Source of the DNA: Chitinibacter fontanus
GTDB taxonomy: Bacteria > Pseudomonadota > Gammaproteobacteria > Burkholderiales > Chitinibacteraceae
Length of the DNA stretch: 64,000 nt
Assembly: GCF_013423785.1 (NCBI RefSeq)
Contig: NZ_CP058952.1
Span: 2,569,665-2,633,664, forward strand
Reading direction: 5' to 3'
Part shown: positions 28,719 to 37,862 of the stretch, one piece after another
Layout of the letters: each line of letters starts with the position of its first letter
How positions within the stretch are numbered: the first letter of the stretch is position 1
Program-made: the position numbers and the translations under genes
The notes under the pieces: model-generated
Databases searched by the model: none
Seen by the model: only the letters and a program-made list of their open reading frames with translations
What the model was told of the DNA's origin: nothing

Positions 28719-28738
28719 GTCTTTGCTGCGATAGCAAA

Positions 28739-29392
28739 TTAAGCTTGTTTTGCTTTACGACGACGTGCAGCCAACAAACCAACCAATCCCATGCCCATCA
28801 AAGCATAGGTTTCTGGTTCTGGGACAGGGGCTACGTTAGCTGTAAAAATAACGCGGTCAAATGCATTTGAACCATTAAGATTTAGGTTATTGCCACTACG
28901 CCAGCCCCCATAATTTAGAGCTGTTGGCACTTGATTGGGGCCGCCAGCCCCAACTGTGTGCCAACTTAGGCGGCTGCGTTCATTCGATCCGTTTGTATCT
29001 GCTTGGTTTTGGCTAATTGTTTGTCCCAAACCAGCAAAACCGATTGAGTAATTATTGTAGTACCATTCGCTGCCATTTGCTGAATGGGTAGTATTCAAAC
29101 TGGTAAATGTTTTTACATCTTCTATTTTGGCAGCAGCTGCAACATCAATAACATCAGTGCCATGCTTTCGAGCTCCAATCATAACCCATTGCCCTGCTTT
29201 TACATTGGCGAACAAATTATCAATTGAATCCGTGCTGCTATAGCTATTGCTATAGGCTAATGTCCAACCCCAATTGCCAGTAACCTGTGTGAATGACAGG
29301 TCATTCTGAACTCCAACAGGGATAAATGCAGCTTGAGCGGAACCAAACGTGAATGCAGAAGCGAATGCCAGTGCCAAATGTTTGAGTTTCAT
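28739..29392 (-). CDS. PEP-CTERM sorting domain protein 6
   Basis: A 217-residue exported protein with signal peptide ending FGSAQA and AGGA ahead of the ATG. The mature domain is longer than in the other five and contains WYYNNYSIGFAGLG and GGWRSGNNLNLNG; no enzyme motif is recognised. It ends VAPVPEPETYALMG, hydrophobic helix, AARRRKAKQA. Duplicate partner of gene 5 by location and flanks, but the central 150 residues do not look alike, implying rapid divergence or replacement. Confidence 0.87.
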   Translation of the reverse strand: MKLKHLALAFASAFTFGSAQAAFIPVGVQNDLSFTQVTGNWGWTLAYSNSYSSTDSIDNLFANVKAGQWVMIGARKHGTDVIDVAAAAKIEDVKTFTSLNTTHSANGSEWYYNNYSIGFAGLGQTISQNQADTNGSNERSRLSWHTVGAGGPNQVPTALNYGGWRSGNNLNLNGSNAFDRVIFTANVAPVPEPETYALMGMGLVGLLAARRRKAKQA

Positions 29393-29500
29393 TTGTTTTC
29401 CTATGAATTATGAGTATAAAAAGCGCTTAGCGGCGCCCTTATATCATATCAGGGAAAACACCAATTCTTTCTGTATTATTACTGTAGTGCATCAGGTATG

Positions 29501-30451
29501 TTATTTTGTTGTGATCTGAGTTACACACCGATTGCTCACAACTTGGGTTAGGTCTTTCGATAAGCAATCCAGTGTAGTCAGATTTTCCATCCCCCTGAGC
29601 CAGGTCATTTGCCGTTTGGCCAATTGCCGTGTCGCCGCGATACCTTTTTCTCTACTGGTTTTTAGGTCGATTTCGCCATCGAGATATTCCCAAGTCTGGC
29701 GATAGCCCACGCAGCGCATTGATGGTAGATCAAGATTGAGCGGATATTTTTCTCGCAGCATTTTTACTTCTTCAACCAAACCGCCGCTGAGCATCGTGTC
29801 GTAGCGCGTTTCAATGCGCTGATGAAGTACCGCCCGATCGCTAGGCAAGAGTGCAATTTTGAGCAAATTATATTGCAGCGTGTCTTGTGTTGGTTCGGCT
29901 AAAATCGCCGACATCGGCCTGCCAGCCAGAATGCAAATCTCAATCGCGCGCTCGATCCGTTGCGAGTCATTGGGTGACAGGCGCGCGGCGGTGATCGGGT
30001 CGAGCGCCACGAGGCGTTCGTGCATCGCGGGCCAGCCTAATTTCAGCGCATCGGTATGGATTTGCTCGCGCAGCGCCGCATCTGCTTCTGGCAAATCATG
30101 AATGCCTTGTTCTAGTGTATTGAAATACAACATCGTGCCACCGACCAGCACTGGTACTTTACCGCGCGCGGTGATGTCATCCATCAGCGCACGGGCGTCG
30201 GTGCGAAATTGCGCGGCCGAATAGACTTCGGTTGGGTCAATAATATCGATTAAATGATGTGGCGCACGCTGCAATTCTTCGCGCGTGGGTTTGGCTGTGC
30301 CAACATCCATATCGCGAAACACCAAGGCTGAGTCGACCGAAATCAGTTCAACGGGTAAGCCCGATTCGAGCAAATGCATCGCTGCGGCGGTTTTGCCGCT
30401 GGCGGTCGGGCCCATGATGAAGATGGCGGGAGGTAGTGAATGCTTTGTCAT
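29501..30451 (-). CDS. miaA: tRNA dimethylallyltransferase
   Basis: A 316-residue enzyme that prenylates A37 of tRNAs reading UNN codons. P-loop [55 protein letters not shown] and [15 protein letters not shown] are all present. The ATG at 30451 lies one base after the mutL stop, with GGGGG upstream inside mutL, so translation is probably coupled. The 3' third of this gene has a degenerate copy at 28070-28355. Confidence 0.96.
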   Translation of the reverse strand: MTKHSLPPAIFIMGPTASGKTAAAMHLLESGLPVELISVDSALVFRDMDVGTAKPTREELQRAPHHLIDIIDPTEVYSAAQFRTDARALMDDITARGKVPVLVGGTMLYFNTLEQGIHDLPEADAALREQIHTDALKLGWPAMHERLVALDPITAARLSPNDSQRIERAIEICILAGRPMSAILAEPTQDTLQYNLLKIALLPSDRAVLHQRIETRYDTMLSGGLVEEVKMLREKYPLNLDLPSMRCVGYRQTWEYLDGEIDLKTSREKGIAATRQLAKRQMTWLRGMENLTTLDCLSKDLTQVVSNRCVTQITTK

Positions 30452-30452
30452 T

Positions 30453-32528
30453 TTATTGCCCCCGCATAAAGAGTTTATCCAAATCATTCATGCTCAAGCG
30501 AAACCACGTAGGACGGCCGTGATTGCATTGGCCGCTTCGTTCGGTGACTTCCATTTCGCGCAGCAGCGCGTTCATTTCGGGGATCGTCAATTGGCGATTG
30601 GCGCGCACCGAGCCGTGGCAGGCCATCGTTGCGAGTAATTCATTGCGCCGACCGGACAGCACTTGCGAAACGCCGACTTGGCGAATATCGCGCAGCATCG
30701 CTTGCGCGAGCTCCACCGGATTGCTGTTTTGCAGCAGCATCGGCACCGCGCGCACCGCCAATTGCGTTGGCGATGAGACTGAAATTTCCAAACCTAAGCC
30801 AACCAACTCTTCGGCGTGATCTTCAACAGTGGCGACGTCGAGCTTGTCGGCGGCGAAGACATGCGGGATCAGCAAGGGCTGCATTGGCATGGCTTGCAGA
30901 TCGAGCGCGGTTTTGAGTTTTTCGTACACCACACGTTCGTGCGCCGCGTGCATGTCGACGACAATCAGGCCGTCAGCCACTTGGCTCAAAATATACACGC
31001 CGTGCAGCTGCGCCAAAGCAAAGCCCAGCGGCGGAATCGCCGCGTCGTCGGCTTCGGGCAGCGCGGTGTTGCTGGCGCTGCCGGCGGGTAAATAATCATT
31101 GGCTGAACGGCTTGGCACTGGGCGTATGGCTTCGAGTTGCTTCATCCAAGCTGGCTGCGTGCCAGTACTGGCTGGGGTATCGCGGCGTAGATCGCCAAAT
31201 TGCGTGTCGTAAAACGCCATCGGTGCAGCAGACGAGGGCGCGTTGTCGCGGTAGCTGAAGTGACTGCGCTGCTGAGTTGATTCCGATCCATGACTGGAAT
31301 TCGCCTCGCTTGAGTATTTTCCAGTGCCGGAGAATGGTTCGTTCGAGCTTGATCCATAGCTGGCGAACGGTTCGTTAGCCATTGGCAAGGGCATTGCTTG
31401 CTGATGGCGATAGGCCATCTGTGCATAGTCTTGTGGTTTGAGTTCGCCTTGGGGTATGGCCGCAGAGCTTAATACTTCACCGGTTTCTGGGTCGATACTT
31501 TGTGGGGTATCTTGCGTTGCAGCGCCGGCGGTGGTTTTGGCAAGTGCTTTTGAGAGGCTGGTGATCAGAAAACGGTAGATCGCTTGGCTTTCTCGAAAGC
31601 GCACTTCGATTTTGGTCGGGTGGACATTGACGTCGACACCTTCAGGATCGAGCTCCAAAAATAAGCAAAACGCTGCGTGCATATTGTGATGCAGCACATC
31701 GCGATACGCCTCGCGCAGCGCGTGTTGGACGACTTTATCGCGCACAAAGCGCCCATTTACAAAGAAAAACTGTGCGTCACGGCTCGATTTGCCCAAGGTC
31801 GGCGAACCGGCGATGCCATACAATCTGAGATTGCCAAAGCCCTCGTCAACCGGAATCCCAGTTTTGACAAATTCTTCGCCGATAATTGCCGCAGCGCGTT
31901 TATTCAAATCGCCCGCTTGCCAGCGATTTTGCGCGCGGCCATTGTGGATGACGGTGAACTGCACTTGCGGGTTGGCCAGCGCCAAACGCTCGATCATCGC
32001 AGCGCAATGCGCGTATTCGGTCGCGTCGGATTTCAGAAACTTTTTGCGCGCTGGTACTTGGTGATACAGCTCGTGCACTTCAATCGTGGTACCCGCTGCG
32101 AGTGCGGCTGGCTCTGGGTCAAGCATGCGGCCATGATCAGCTTCAACACGCCACGCGTACTGCGAGATTTGTCCATTATCGTTAAATCTACTGGTTAAGC
32201 TTAAGCGCGAAACGGAAGCAATCGACGCTAAACCCTCGCCACGAAAGCCCAGTGTACCGACGCGCGCCAAATCTTCCATGCTGGCGATTTTACTGGTGGC
32301 GTGGCGGTGCAGTGCTAATTCCAAATCGTCTTTGGCAATGCCGCAGCCGTCGTCGATGACTTTGAGTAGTTTTGTGCCACCGGCTTGCAATTCGATCTGC
32401 AAGTTTTTACTGCCCGCATCCAGACTATTTTCAAGTAACTCTTTTAACGCCGAAGCGGGGCGCTCGACCACTTCGCCTGCGGCAATTTGGTTCACTAAGT
32501 GATCGGAAAGCAACTGAATACGTGGCAT
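30453..32528 (-). CDS. mutL: DNA mismatch repair protein MutL
   Basis: A 691-residue MutL. N-terminal GHKL ATPase: [24 protein letters not shown] and [17 protein letters not shown] Ser/Gln-rich linker (about 345-470) follows. The C-terminal dimerisation domain carries [14 protein letters not shown], the DMHA(x)2E(x)4E form of the endonuclease metal motif known from Neisseria, and a late CNHGRPT motif. This implies intrinsic nicking activity rather than dependence on MutH. It forms an operon with miaA. Confidence 0.96.
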   Translation of the reverse strand: MPRIQLLSDHLVNQIAAGEVVERPASALKELLENSLDAGSKNLQIELQAGGTKLLKVIDDGCGIAKDDLELALHRHATSKIASMEDLARVGTLGFRGEGLASIASVSRLSLTSRFNDNGQISQYAWRVEADHGRMLDPEPAALAAGTTIEVHELYHQVPARKKFLKSDATEYAHCAAMIERLALANPQVQFTVIHNGRAQNRWQAGDLNKRAAAIIGEEFVKTGIPVDEGFGNLRLYGIAGSPTLGKSSRDAQFFFVNGRFVRDKVVQHALREAYRDVLHHNMHAAFCLFLELDPEGVDVNVHPTKIEVRFRESQAIYRFLITSLSKALAKTTAGAATQDTPQSIDPETGEVLSSAAIPQGELKPQDYAQMAYRHQQAMPLPMANEPFASYGSSSNEPFSGTGKYSSEANSSHGSESTQQRSHFSYRDNAPSSAAPMAFYDTQFGDLRRDTPASTGTQPAWMKQLEAIRPVPSRSANDYLPAGSASNTALPEADDAAIPPLGFALAQLHGVYILSQVADGLIVVDMHAAHERVVYEKLKTALDLQAMPMQPLLIPHVFAADKLDVATVEDHAEELVGLGLEISVSSPTQLAVRAVPMLLQNSNPVELAQAMLRDIRQVGVSQVLSGRRNELLATMACHGSVRANRQLTIPEMNALLREMEVTERSGQCNHGRPTWFRLSMNDLDKLFMRGQ

Positions 32529-32613
32529 TGGTTGAGTTTGGTCTAATATGAAACAAGTGAGGTCGTCAGTATATCAGTCGACCTGTGATTCTTGAGATCT
32601 AGGGTGATATTTG

Positions 32614-32994
32614 ATGGGTACCAAGAAAATCAGCTGCATAATTATCGATGATGACGCGATTATCCGTAATTTAATGGGAGCTTTGTTGCGCCAGCTTGCC
32701 TTTGAAGTCATTGGCGAGGTGGGGCACGCGCACGAGGGCTTGAAAATGTGTATGGATCACACGCCCACCGTGGTCTTGCTTGATATTCATTTGCCCGAAT
32801 CAGATGGTCTAGAGTTACTGCCGCAATTACTCAAACTCACCCCACAGCCCAAGGTGATTATGGTGAGTGGTGAAGCCACGGGGGAGCGTGTGCGCGAGGC
32901 ACTGAGCCTTGGGGCGAGCGGATTTGTGGTCAAGCCATTTACTCCAGCCCGCCTGCTTGATGCGATTGGTAAAGCCGTTGGGGTTAAATTATAA
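32614..32994 (+). CDS. single-domain response regulator (CheY-like)
   Basis: A 126-residue stand-alone receiver domain. Acidic pocket IIDDDA, phosphoacceptor Asp in VVLLDIHLPESDG (about residue 58), switch Ser in IMVSGEA and the conserved Lys in GFVVKPF. No output domain. AGGGTGA lies upstream of ATG 32614. It is divergent from mutL and convergent with the amidase gene; no cognate kinase is adjacent, although a hybrid kinase lies about 3 kb away. Confidence 0.92.
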   Translation: MGTKKISCIIIDDDAIIRNLMGALLRQLAFEVIGEVGHAHEGLKMCMDHTPTVVLLDIHLPESDGLELLPQLLKLTPQPKVIMVSGEATGERVREALSLGASGFVVKPFTPARLLDAIGKAVGVKL

Positions 32995-32995
32995 A

Positions 32996-34384
32996 TCAGG
33001 GGTTTTGCGCAATGCGAGTGCGGGCCAGTGGTGGATTTTTGGCAAAATAGCGCTTAATACCTTTGAATAAGGCTTGCGCCATTTTTTGCTGATAGTCGTC
33101 ATCGATCAGCTTGCGTTCTTCATCGGGGTTGGAAATAAAAGCCGTTTCCACCAAGATTGACGGAATATCGGGTGCTTTCAAAACGGCAAAACTGGCTTGC
33201 TCGACATTCGGTTTATGCAAGCGGTTAATACTTCCCAGTTCCCCCAGCATGGCTTTGCCTAACTTCAAGCTATCGTTAATGGTGGCTGTGGTGGTTAGAT
33301 CGAGCAGGGTTTTACGTAAATCCTCGCCGCCTTTTACCTTTACTCCGCCAATTAGATCGGCATCATTTTGCGTTTGCGCCAGCCAGCGCGCAGCCGTGCT
33401 GGAAGCACCACCTTCCGATAGTGCGAATACCGAGCTGCCATTGGCATCGGGGCGAACAAAGGCATCTGCGTGAATGGAGACAAACAGATCGGCCTGCACC
33501 GCACGCGCTTTGCGCACTCGCACGCCCAGCGGAACAAAGAAATCAGCATCGCGCGTCATGACTACGCGGAAGTTGGGTTCGCTTTGTAGTAAATCACGCA
33601 AGCGTTTGGCTATTTGCAAGACCACCGCTTTTTCGTGATTCCCGCCCGGGCCAACCGCGCCAGGGTCTTCTCCTCCGTGACCTGGGTCGAGCACCACGGT
33701 GATTAAGCGATCAACTTTAAGTTTGCTGCGATCCACTGTTTCGGTGGGTTTATTCTCGGTTGGTTTTTTGTTTGGATCGCTGGCTTTGGCCTCGGCAGGT
33801 TTGACATTGCTTGCTTGGCTGGCGGTTTTCTCTGCCGGTACGGCGGGGGGAACCACATCCATTTTTAGCTGTGAGTTGTCATTGAGGAATGCGAGCAATT
33901 CATCGGTTTGCACCGCAGGGTACAGGTCGATCACCAAGCGGTGCTTGTATTCGGCGATAGGATCTAGCGTAAAAATCTGGGGTTTCACTGCGGCTTTTAA
34001 ATCCAACACCAGTCGTACTACGCCCGGCTTATTGCGTGCGGCGCGCAGCAGCTTGATGTACGGGTCATTGTCACCCACTTTACCGGCGAGGCTTTGCAAT
34101 TCATTATTTAAATCAATGCCCTCCAGATCAACGACTAGGCGGTCCGGATCTTTGAGTGAAAATTGTTTAAAGGTTAGCGGAGCACTCGACTCGATGGTGA
34201 CTCGGGTATAGGCATTCGCAGGCCAAACACGTACGGCGACCACGCTGGCGCTCGTTGCGGCTAAACCCACTGGGGTAACCGATAGCAATAGCGTCCCCGC
34301 CAACCCGCGCAACACATCGCGTCGCCCGAGTTTTGATGGTGCGGTGGCGATTAAATGCTGAGCGATTTTAGAGTGTTCTGACAT
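32996..34384 (-). CDS. amiC: N-acetylmuramoyl-L-alanine amidase AmiC
   Basis: A 462-residue cell-wall amidase that cleaves peptide stems from septal murein. A twin-arginine signal (GRRDVLRGLAGTLLL) indicates Tat export. An AMIN domain (about 50-155) targets the septum. A Pro/Lys/Glu-rich linker (about 185-225) precedes the Amidase_3 domain with zinc ligands in VVLDPGHGGEDPG, the Glu of NHEKAVVLQIA, DLFVSIHADAF and the late VETAFISNPDEE. The start overlaps tsaE by 34 bases, so coupled expression is likely. Confidence 0.95.
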   Translation of the reverse strand: MSEHSKIAQHLIATAPSKLGRRDVLRGLAGTLLLSVTPVGLAATSASVVAVRVWPANAYTRVTIESSAPLTFKQFSLKDPDRLVVDLEGIDLNNELQSLAGKVGDNDPYIKLLRAARNKPGVVRLVLDLKAAVKPQIFTLDPIAEYKHRLVIDLYPAVQTDELLAFLNDNSQLKMDVVPPAVPAEKTASQASNVKPAEAKASDPNKKPTENKPTETVDRSKLKVDRLITVVLDPGHGGEDPGAVGPGGNHEKAVVLQIAKRLRDLLQSEPNFRVVMTRDADFFVPLGVRVRKARAVQADLFVSIHADAFVRPDANGSSVFALSEGGASSTAARWLAQTQNDADLIGGVKVKGGEDLRKTLLDLTTTATINDSLKLGKAMLGELGSINRLHKPNVEQASFAVLKAPDIPSILVETAFISNPDEERKLIDDDYQQKMAQALFKGIKRYFAKNPPLARTRIAQNP

Positions 34385-34833
34385 GCCAAACCTAAAGGAG
34401 TCAATGCGCTAAGTTGCAAACGGCGCCCCTCATGCTCGGGGGCTAATTCAATGAGCCAGTCTGCGCGTGGCAGCTGCCCTTGTGCTTTTTCTGCCCATTC
34501 AATCAGGCAAACTGAGTTGGGGTTGAAGTAATCGCGAAACCCTGCATCTTCCCATTCGCTAGGGTCATTAAACCGATATAAATCAAAGTGATAAAAGTAT
34601 AAGCTAGAAACAGTATAAGGTTCAACCAAGGTATATGTGGGGCTTTTCACTCGTCCGGTAAAACCCAGCCCACGCAACACGCCGCGAGTCAGGGTGGTTT
34701 TTCCTGCGCCCAGATTGCCATCTAGAAACACAGTAAGCCCGGGTTGAATGGCTTTTGCTAATTGCGCCCCGAATGCGATCGTGGCGTCTTCGTCGCTTAA
34801 AAAAACTGAAAAGGCGTTATCATTGGGCTGCAT
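34351..34833 (-). CDS. tsaE: tRNA N6-threonylcarbamoyladenosine biosynthesis ATPase TsaE
   Basis: A 160-residue P-loop protein that works with TsaB and TsaD to make t6A37 in tRNA. Walker A is DGNLGAGKTTLTRG. GFTGRVKSPTYTLVEPY, FYHFDLYRF and CLIEWAEK are the family signatures. GGAAG lies nine bases before the ATG. It overlaps amiC, the common tsaE-amiC pairing, and is divergent from queG with only about 33 bp between. Confidence 0.96.
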   Translation of the reverse strand: MQPNDNAFSVFLSDEDATIAFGAQLAKAIQPGLTVFLDGNLGAGKTTLTRGVLRGLGFTGRVKSPTYTLVEPYTVSSLYFYHFDLYRFNDPSEWEDAGFRDYFNPNSVCLIEWAEKAQGQLPRADWLIELAPEHEGRRLQLSALTPLGLACQNTLKSLSI

Positions 34834-34866
34834 TGACGCAATCTTCCGCGGTTAAAATTGATATAC

Positions 34867-35943
34867 ATGACGCACACAGGCTCTCGCCCCGCACCGGATT
34901 ATCCACAATTAGCACAGTCAATTAAAACTTGGGCGCAAGCTTTGGGTTTTGCACGTGCGGCAATTACCGGCATTGATTTGAGCCACGCCGAAAGTGGCCT
35001 AAACGCTTGGTTGGCCAAGGGCTTTCATGGCGAAATGGATTATATGGCAAGGCACGGGCCAAAACGTGCCCGACCAGCGGAATTAGTACCAAATACTGTG
35101 TCAGTGATCAGTATTTTTATGCCGTATCTGTCGGGAGGGCAAGCTCCAGATGCAGTTCTGGCCGATACATCTAAGGCGTATATCTCACGTTATGCCTTAG
35201 GGCGTGATTATCACAAAGTTTTGCGCAATCGTCTGCAGCAATTGGCGGATCAGATCGCCGTCGCTGTGGGTGAGTATGGGCATCGCGTTTTTGTCGATTC
35301 GGCACCGGTGCTGGAAGTGGAGCTTGCAAAACAAGCAGGTTTAGGTTGGCGCGGGAAACATTCGCTATTGCTTAATCGTGAGTTTGGATCGTTTTATTTT
35401 CTGGGCGAAATTTTTACTGACTTACCACTCCCCGCTGATTTGCCGCTTCCTGCTGAGCATTGCGGCAAATGTACCGCTTGTATCGATGCCTGCCCAACAC
35501 AGGCAATTGTTGCGCCATATCAGGTCGATGCCCGCCGCTGTATTTCCTATCTGACGATTGAGTTAAAAGGCGCGATTCCGCTTGAGTTTCGTAAGGCCAT
35601 CGGCAATCGGGTGTATGGCTGTGATGATTGCCAGCTGGTTTGTCCATGGAACCGTTTTGCTGCGCAAAGCCCGGAGACTGATTTTGCGATTCGGCACGGC
35701 CTCGATAATGTGACTTTGCTTGAACTCTTTGCCTGGAGTGAGGCAGATTTCATGCAAAAAATGGCGGGTAGCCCGATTTATCGGATTGGTTATGCCAAAT
35801 GGCTGAGCAATCTGGCGATTGGTTTGGGCAATGCCGCGCCAAATCCTGCGATTGGCGCCGCTTTATTGGCGCGCCAGCAAGACCCGAGTGAATTGGTGCG
35901 TGAGCATGTGGCGTGGGCCTTAAAGAATGGCGGGTATATTTAG
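34867..35943 (+). CDS. queG: epoxyqueuosine reductase
   Basis: A 358-residue cobalamin-dependent iron-sulfur enzyme that reduces epoxyqueuosine to queuosine in tRNA. Two 4Fe-4S clusters are evident: CGKCTACIDACPTQAI, and CDDCQLVCPWNRF with an earlier CISYLTIE. YALGRDYHK, VDSAPVLE and GWRGKHSLL match the cobalamin and substrate region. A HEAT-like C-terminal segment (about 320-358) is present. The ATG at 34867 is preferred over TTG 34858. Confidence 0.96.
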   Translation: MTHTGSRPAPDYPQLAQSIKTWAQALGFARAAITGIDLSHAESGLNAWLAKGFHGEMDYMARHGPKRARPAELVPNTVSVISIFMPYLSGGQAPDAVLADTSKAYISRYALGRDYHKVLRNRLQQLADQIAVAVGEYGHRVFVDSAPVLEVELAKQAGLGWRGKHSLLLNREFGSFYFLGEIFTDLPLPADLPLPAEHCGKCTACIDACPTQAIVAPYQVDARRCISYLTIELKGAIPLEFRKAIGNRVYGCDDCQLVCPWNRFAAQSPETDFAIRHGLDNVTLLELFAWSEADFMQKMAGSPIYRIGYAKWLSNLAIGLGNAAPNPAIGAALLARQQDPSELVREHVAWALKNGGYI

Positions 35944-35972
35944 CTGGGCTTTTTCAAGCAAGGAATTGCGGG

Positions 35973-37862
35973 CTATACCTTGCTGTATATTGCGTCGCGC
36001 TTCTGCGAGATAATCTGGTCGATAGTCAGCAAGGCCTGGCTAATTTGCAATGGTTTGCTCAAATACGCGCTAAACCCCAACCGGAGTGCATCGTTGATTT
36101 GCTCGGGGAGGGTATTGCCAGACAACGCTATGCACGGGGTATGACGGGTGCGTTCGTGTTGTTGCAATTGTTCAAAAATCATCGATCCGGTGGCATCCGG
36201 CAATTGCTGATCAAGCAAAATCAAATCAGGTGCAATCTGCATTGCTAAGGCAATGCCTTCTTGACCAGTTTGAGCGGTAAAGAAATGGTAGTTCGGCCGT
36301 TGTTTGGCCAGAATATTTTGCATTAGTTTTTGCGATAGCAAATCGTCTTCGATATACAGCACCGTACGTGAGCTTTCATCCTGCGCAATTGGCACAATAT
36401 TCGGGCTTAAATCTGGGGCAACCGCAGCCGGTAATTCAATCCAGAAGCAGCTACCTACCGCAAGCTCGCTGCTCATCCCCACCGTGCCTTGCATCATTTG
36501 GGCTAGTTTTTTGGTAAACGCCAGCCCGATCCCAGTGCCTTCCACGCTAGTTTGGCTATTACCTACCCGGTTAAAGGCGGTAAATAGACGTTGCTGATCG
36601 GCTTCGGCAATGCCCAAGCCGGTGTCTTCCACTTTGATGCGCCAGCTACCATTGGGGACGCGTTGCGTCGAAATGCTAACCGAGCCATCTGCTCGATTGT
36701 ATTTAATGGCATTGGAGATCAAATTCAGTAGCATCTGTTTGAGCCGACGAGCATCCGCCCAGATAAAACAGGGGATAGTAGGGGGGCTCAGATGCAGTGC
36801 GATGCCTTTTTCTTTGGCGAGTACTTGGGTTAGCTCGACGCAATCATGAATACATGCGCTGACATCAACAGATTCAAGCCGTAACGCCAATTTACCGGCT
36901 TCAATACTGGCCAGATCGAGCACCTCATTGATTAAATCAAGCAAATGCTGACCTGCTTTGTGGATATAGCCGCCCAGAATTTGATTGTCGCCTTGACCAT
37001 CGGCTTCGATTACTTGTGCAAACCCAAGAATGGCATTGAGCGGAGTGCGCAGCTCATGGCTCATGTGTGCCAGAAAATCTGATTTGGCTTTATTGGCTTG
37101 CTGCGCTTGATCGCGAGCCTCACGCAGAGCAGCCTCGCTGGCTTTTAGCGCGGAAATATCATGGATGCAAAATAAGCGACCAATCGGTGCGTCACGATAT
37201 TGCAGCGGGCAGCTGCTCACTTCAAATACCTTGCCATCGCGCAGGGTGAAGGTTTTTTGCTCGTCAATATAGGGGTCGTGAAAAAGGGCGGTGACCCAAC
37301 GTTCAAAACTAGCGCGATCTTCCAATAGGTCTTTGAAGTCGGCGAGCTGATGATGGAAGGTTTGCTCTCCTTCGTGCCGCCATGGCCACATGGTGGTCAT
37401 GCGGTGATTGTAATTAATAATGTGTCCGTCTAGATTGGTGACCAGAATACCGTCGATCGTGGATTCGAGTGTGGCCGCCAATAGAGCGCTGGTGCGAGCA
37501 CTTTCATCTTCCAGCCGTTTGCTGGCGCTGATATCGTGAGCTGAGATTACGCACAGCGTTTGCGCGTCCTGTTTGACCAAGCGAACGGTTTTGTTGACAT
37601 AAACAAAGTGCCCGTTTTGATGTCGATATTCACTTTCAACTTGCGAGATTTCCTGGGCACCCGCACTGCGGACGTCCTCCCAGAAAAACACATCCTGTAG
37701 ACCCACTTCAATCGTCGAAATGGGCATACCAATTAGTTGGCTTTGCCGATAGCCTAGTAAGCTTTCGCAAGCGGGGTTGGCCGCCACAATGGTTTCGGTC
37801 GTTGGGTCGACGACGAGGATGGCAGTGGCACAAAAGTCACTGAGCAAATGGGTGGGGATCAT
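35973..37862 (-). CDS. PAS-PAS hybrid sensor histidine kinase with receiver domain
   Basis: A 629-residue soluble hybrid kinase. Two PAS domains (about 5-120 and 130-250) precede HisKA with the phospho-His in HMSHELRTPLNAILGF. The ATPase has NLISNAIKYN, VEDTGLGIA and GTGIGLAFTKKLA. A C-terminal receiver has its Asp in LILLDQQLPDA. There is no membrane segment, so it senses a cytoplasmic signal. The ATG overlaps the HD-GYP stop as ATGA, a translational coupling that links the kinase with c-di-GMP turnover. Confidence 0.92.
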   Translation of the reverse strand: MIPTHLLSDFCATAILVVDPTTETIVAANPACESLLGYRQSQLIGMPISTIEVGLQDVFFWEDVRSAGAQEISQVESEYRHQNGHFVYVNKTVRLVKQDAQTLCVISAHDISASKRLEDESARTSALLAATLESTIDGILVTNLDGHIINYNHRMTTMWPWRHEGEQTFHHQLADFKDLLEDRASFERWVTALFHDPYIDEQKTFTLRDGKVFEVSSCPLQYRDAPIGRLFCIHDISALKASEAALREARDQAQQANKAKSDFLAHMSHELRTPLNAILGFAQVIEADGQGDNQILGGYIHKAGQHLLDLINEVLDLASIEAGKLALRLESVDVSACIHDCVELTQVLAKEKGIALHLSPPTIPCFIWADARRLKQMLLNLISNAIKYNRADGSVSISTQRVPNGSWRIKVEDTGLGIAEADQQRLFTAFNRVGNSQTSVEGTGIGLAFTKKLAQMMQGTVGMSSELAVGSCFWIELPAAVAPDLSPNIVPIAQDESSRTVLYIEDDLLSQKLMQNILAKQRPNYHFFTAQTGQEGIALAMQIAPDLILLDQQLPDATGSMIFEQLQQHERTRHTPCIALSGNTLPEQINDALRLGFSAYLSKPLQISQALLTIDQIISQKRDAIYSKV

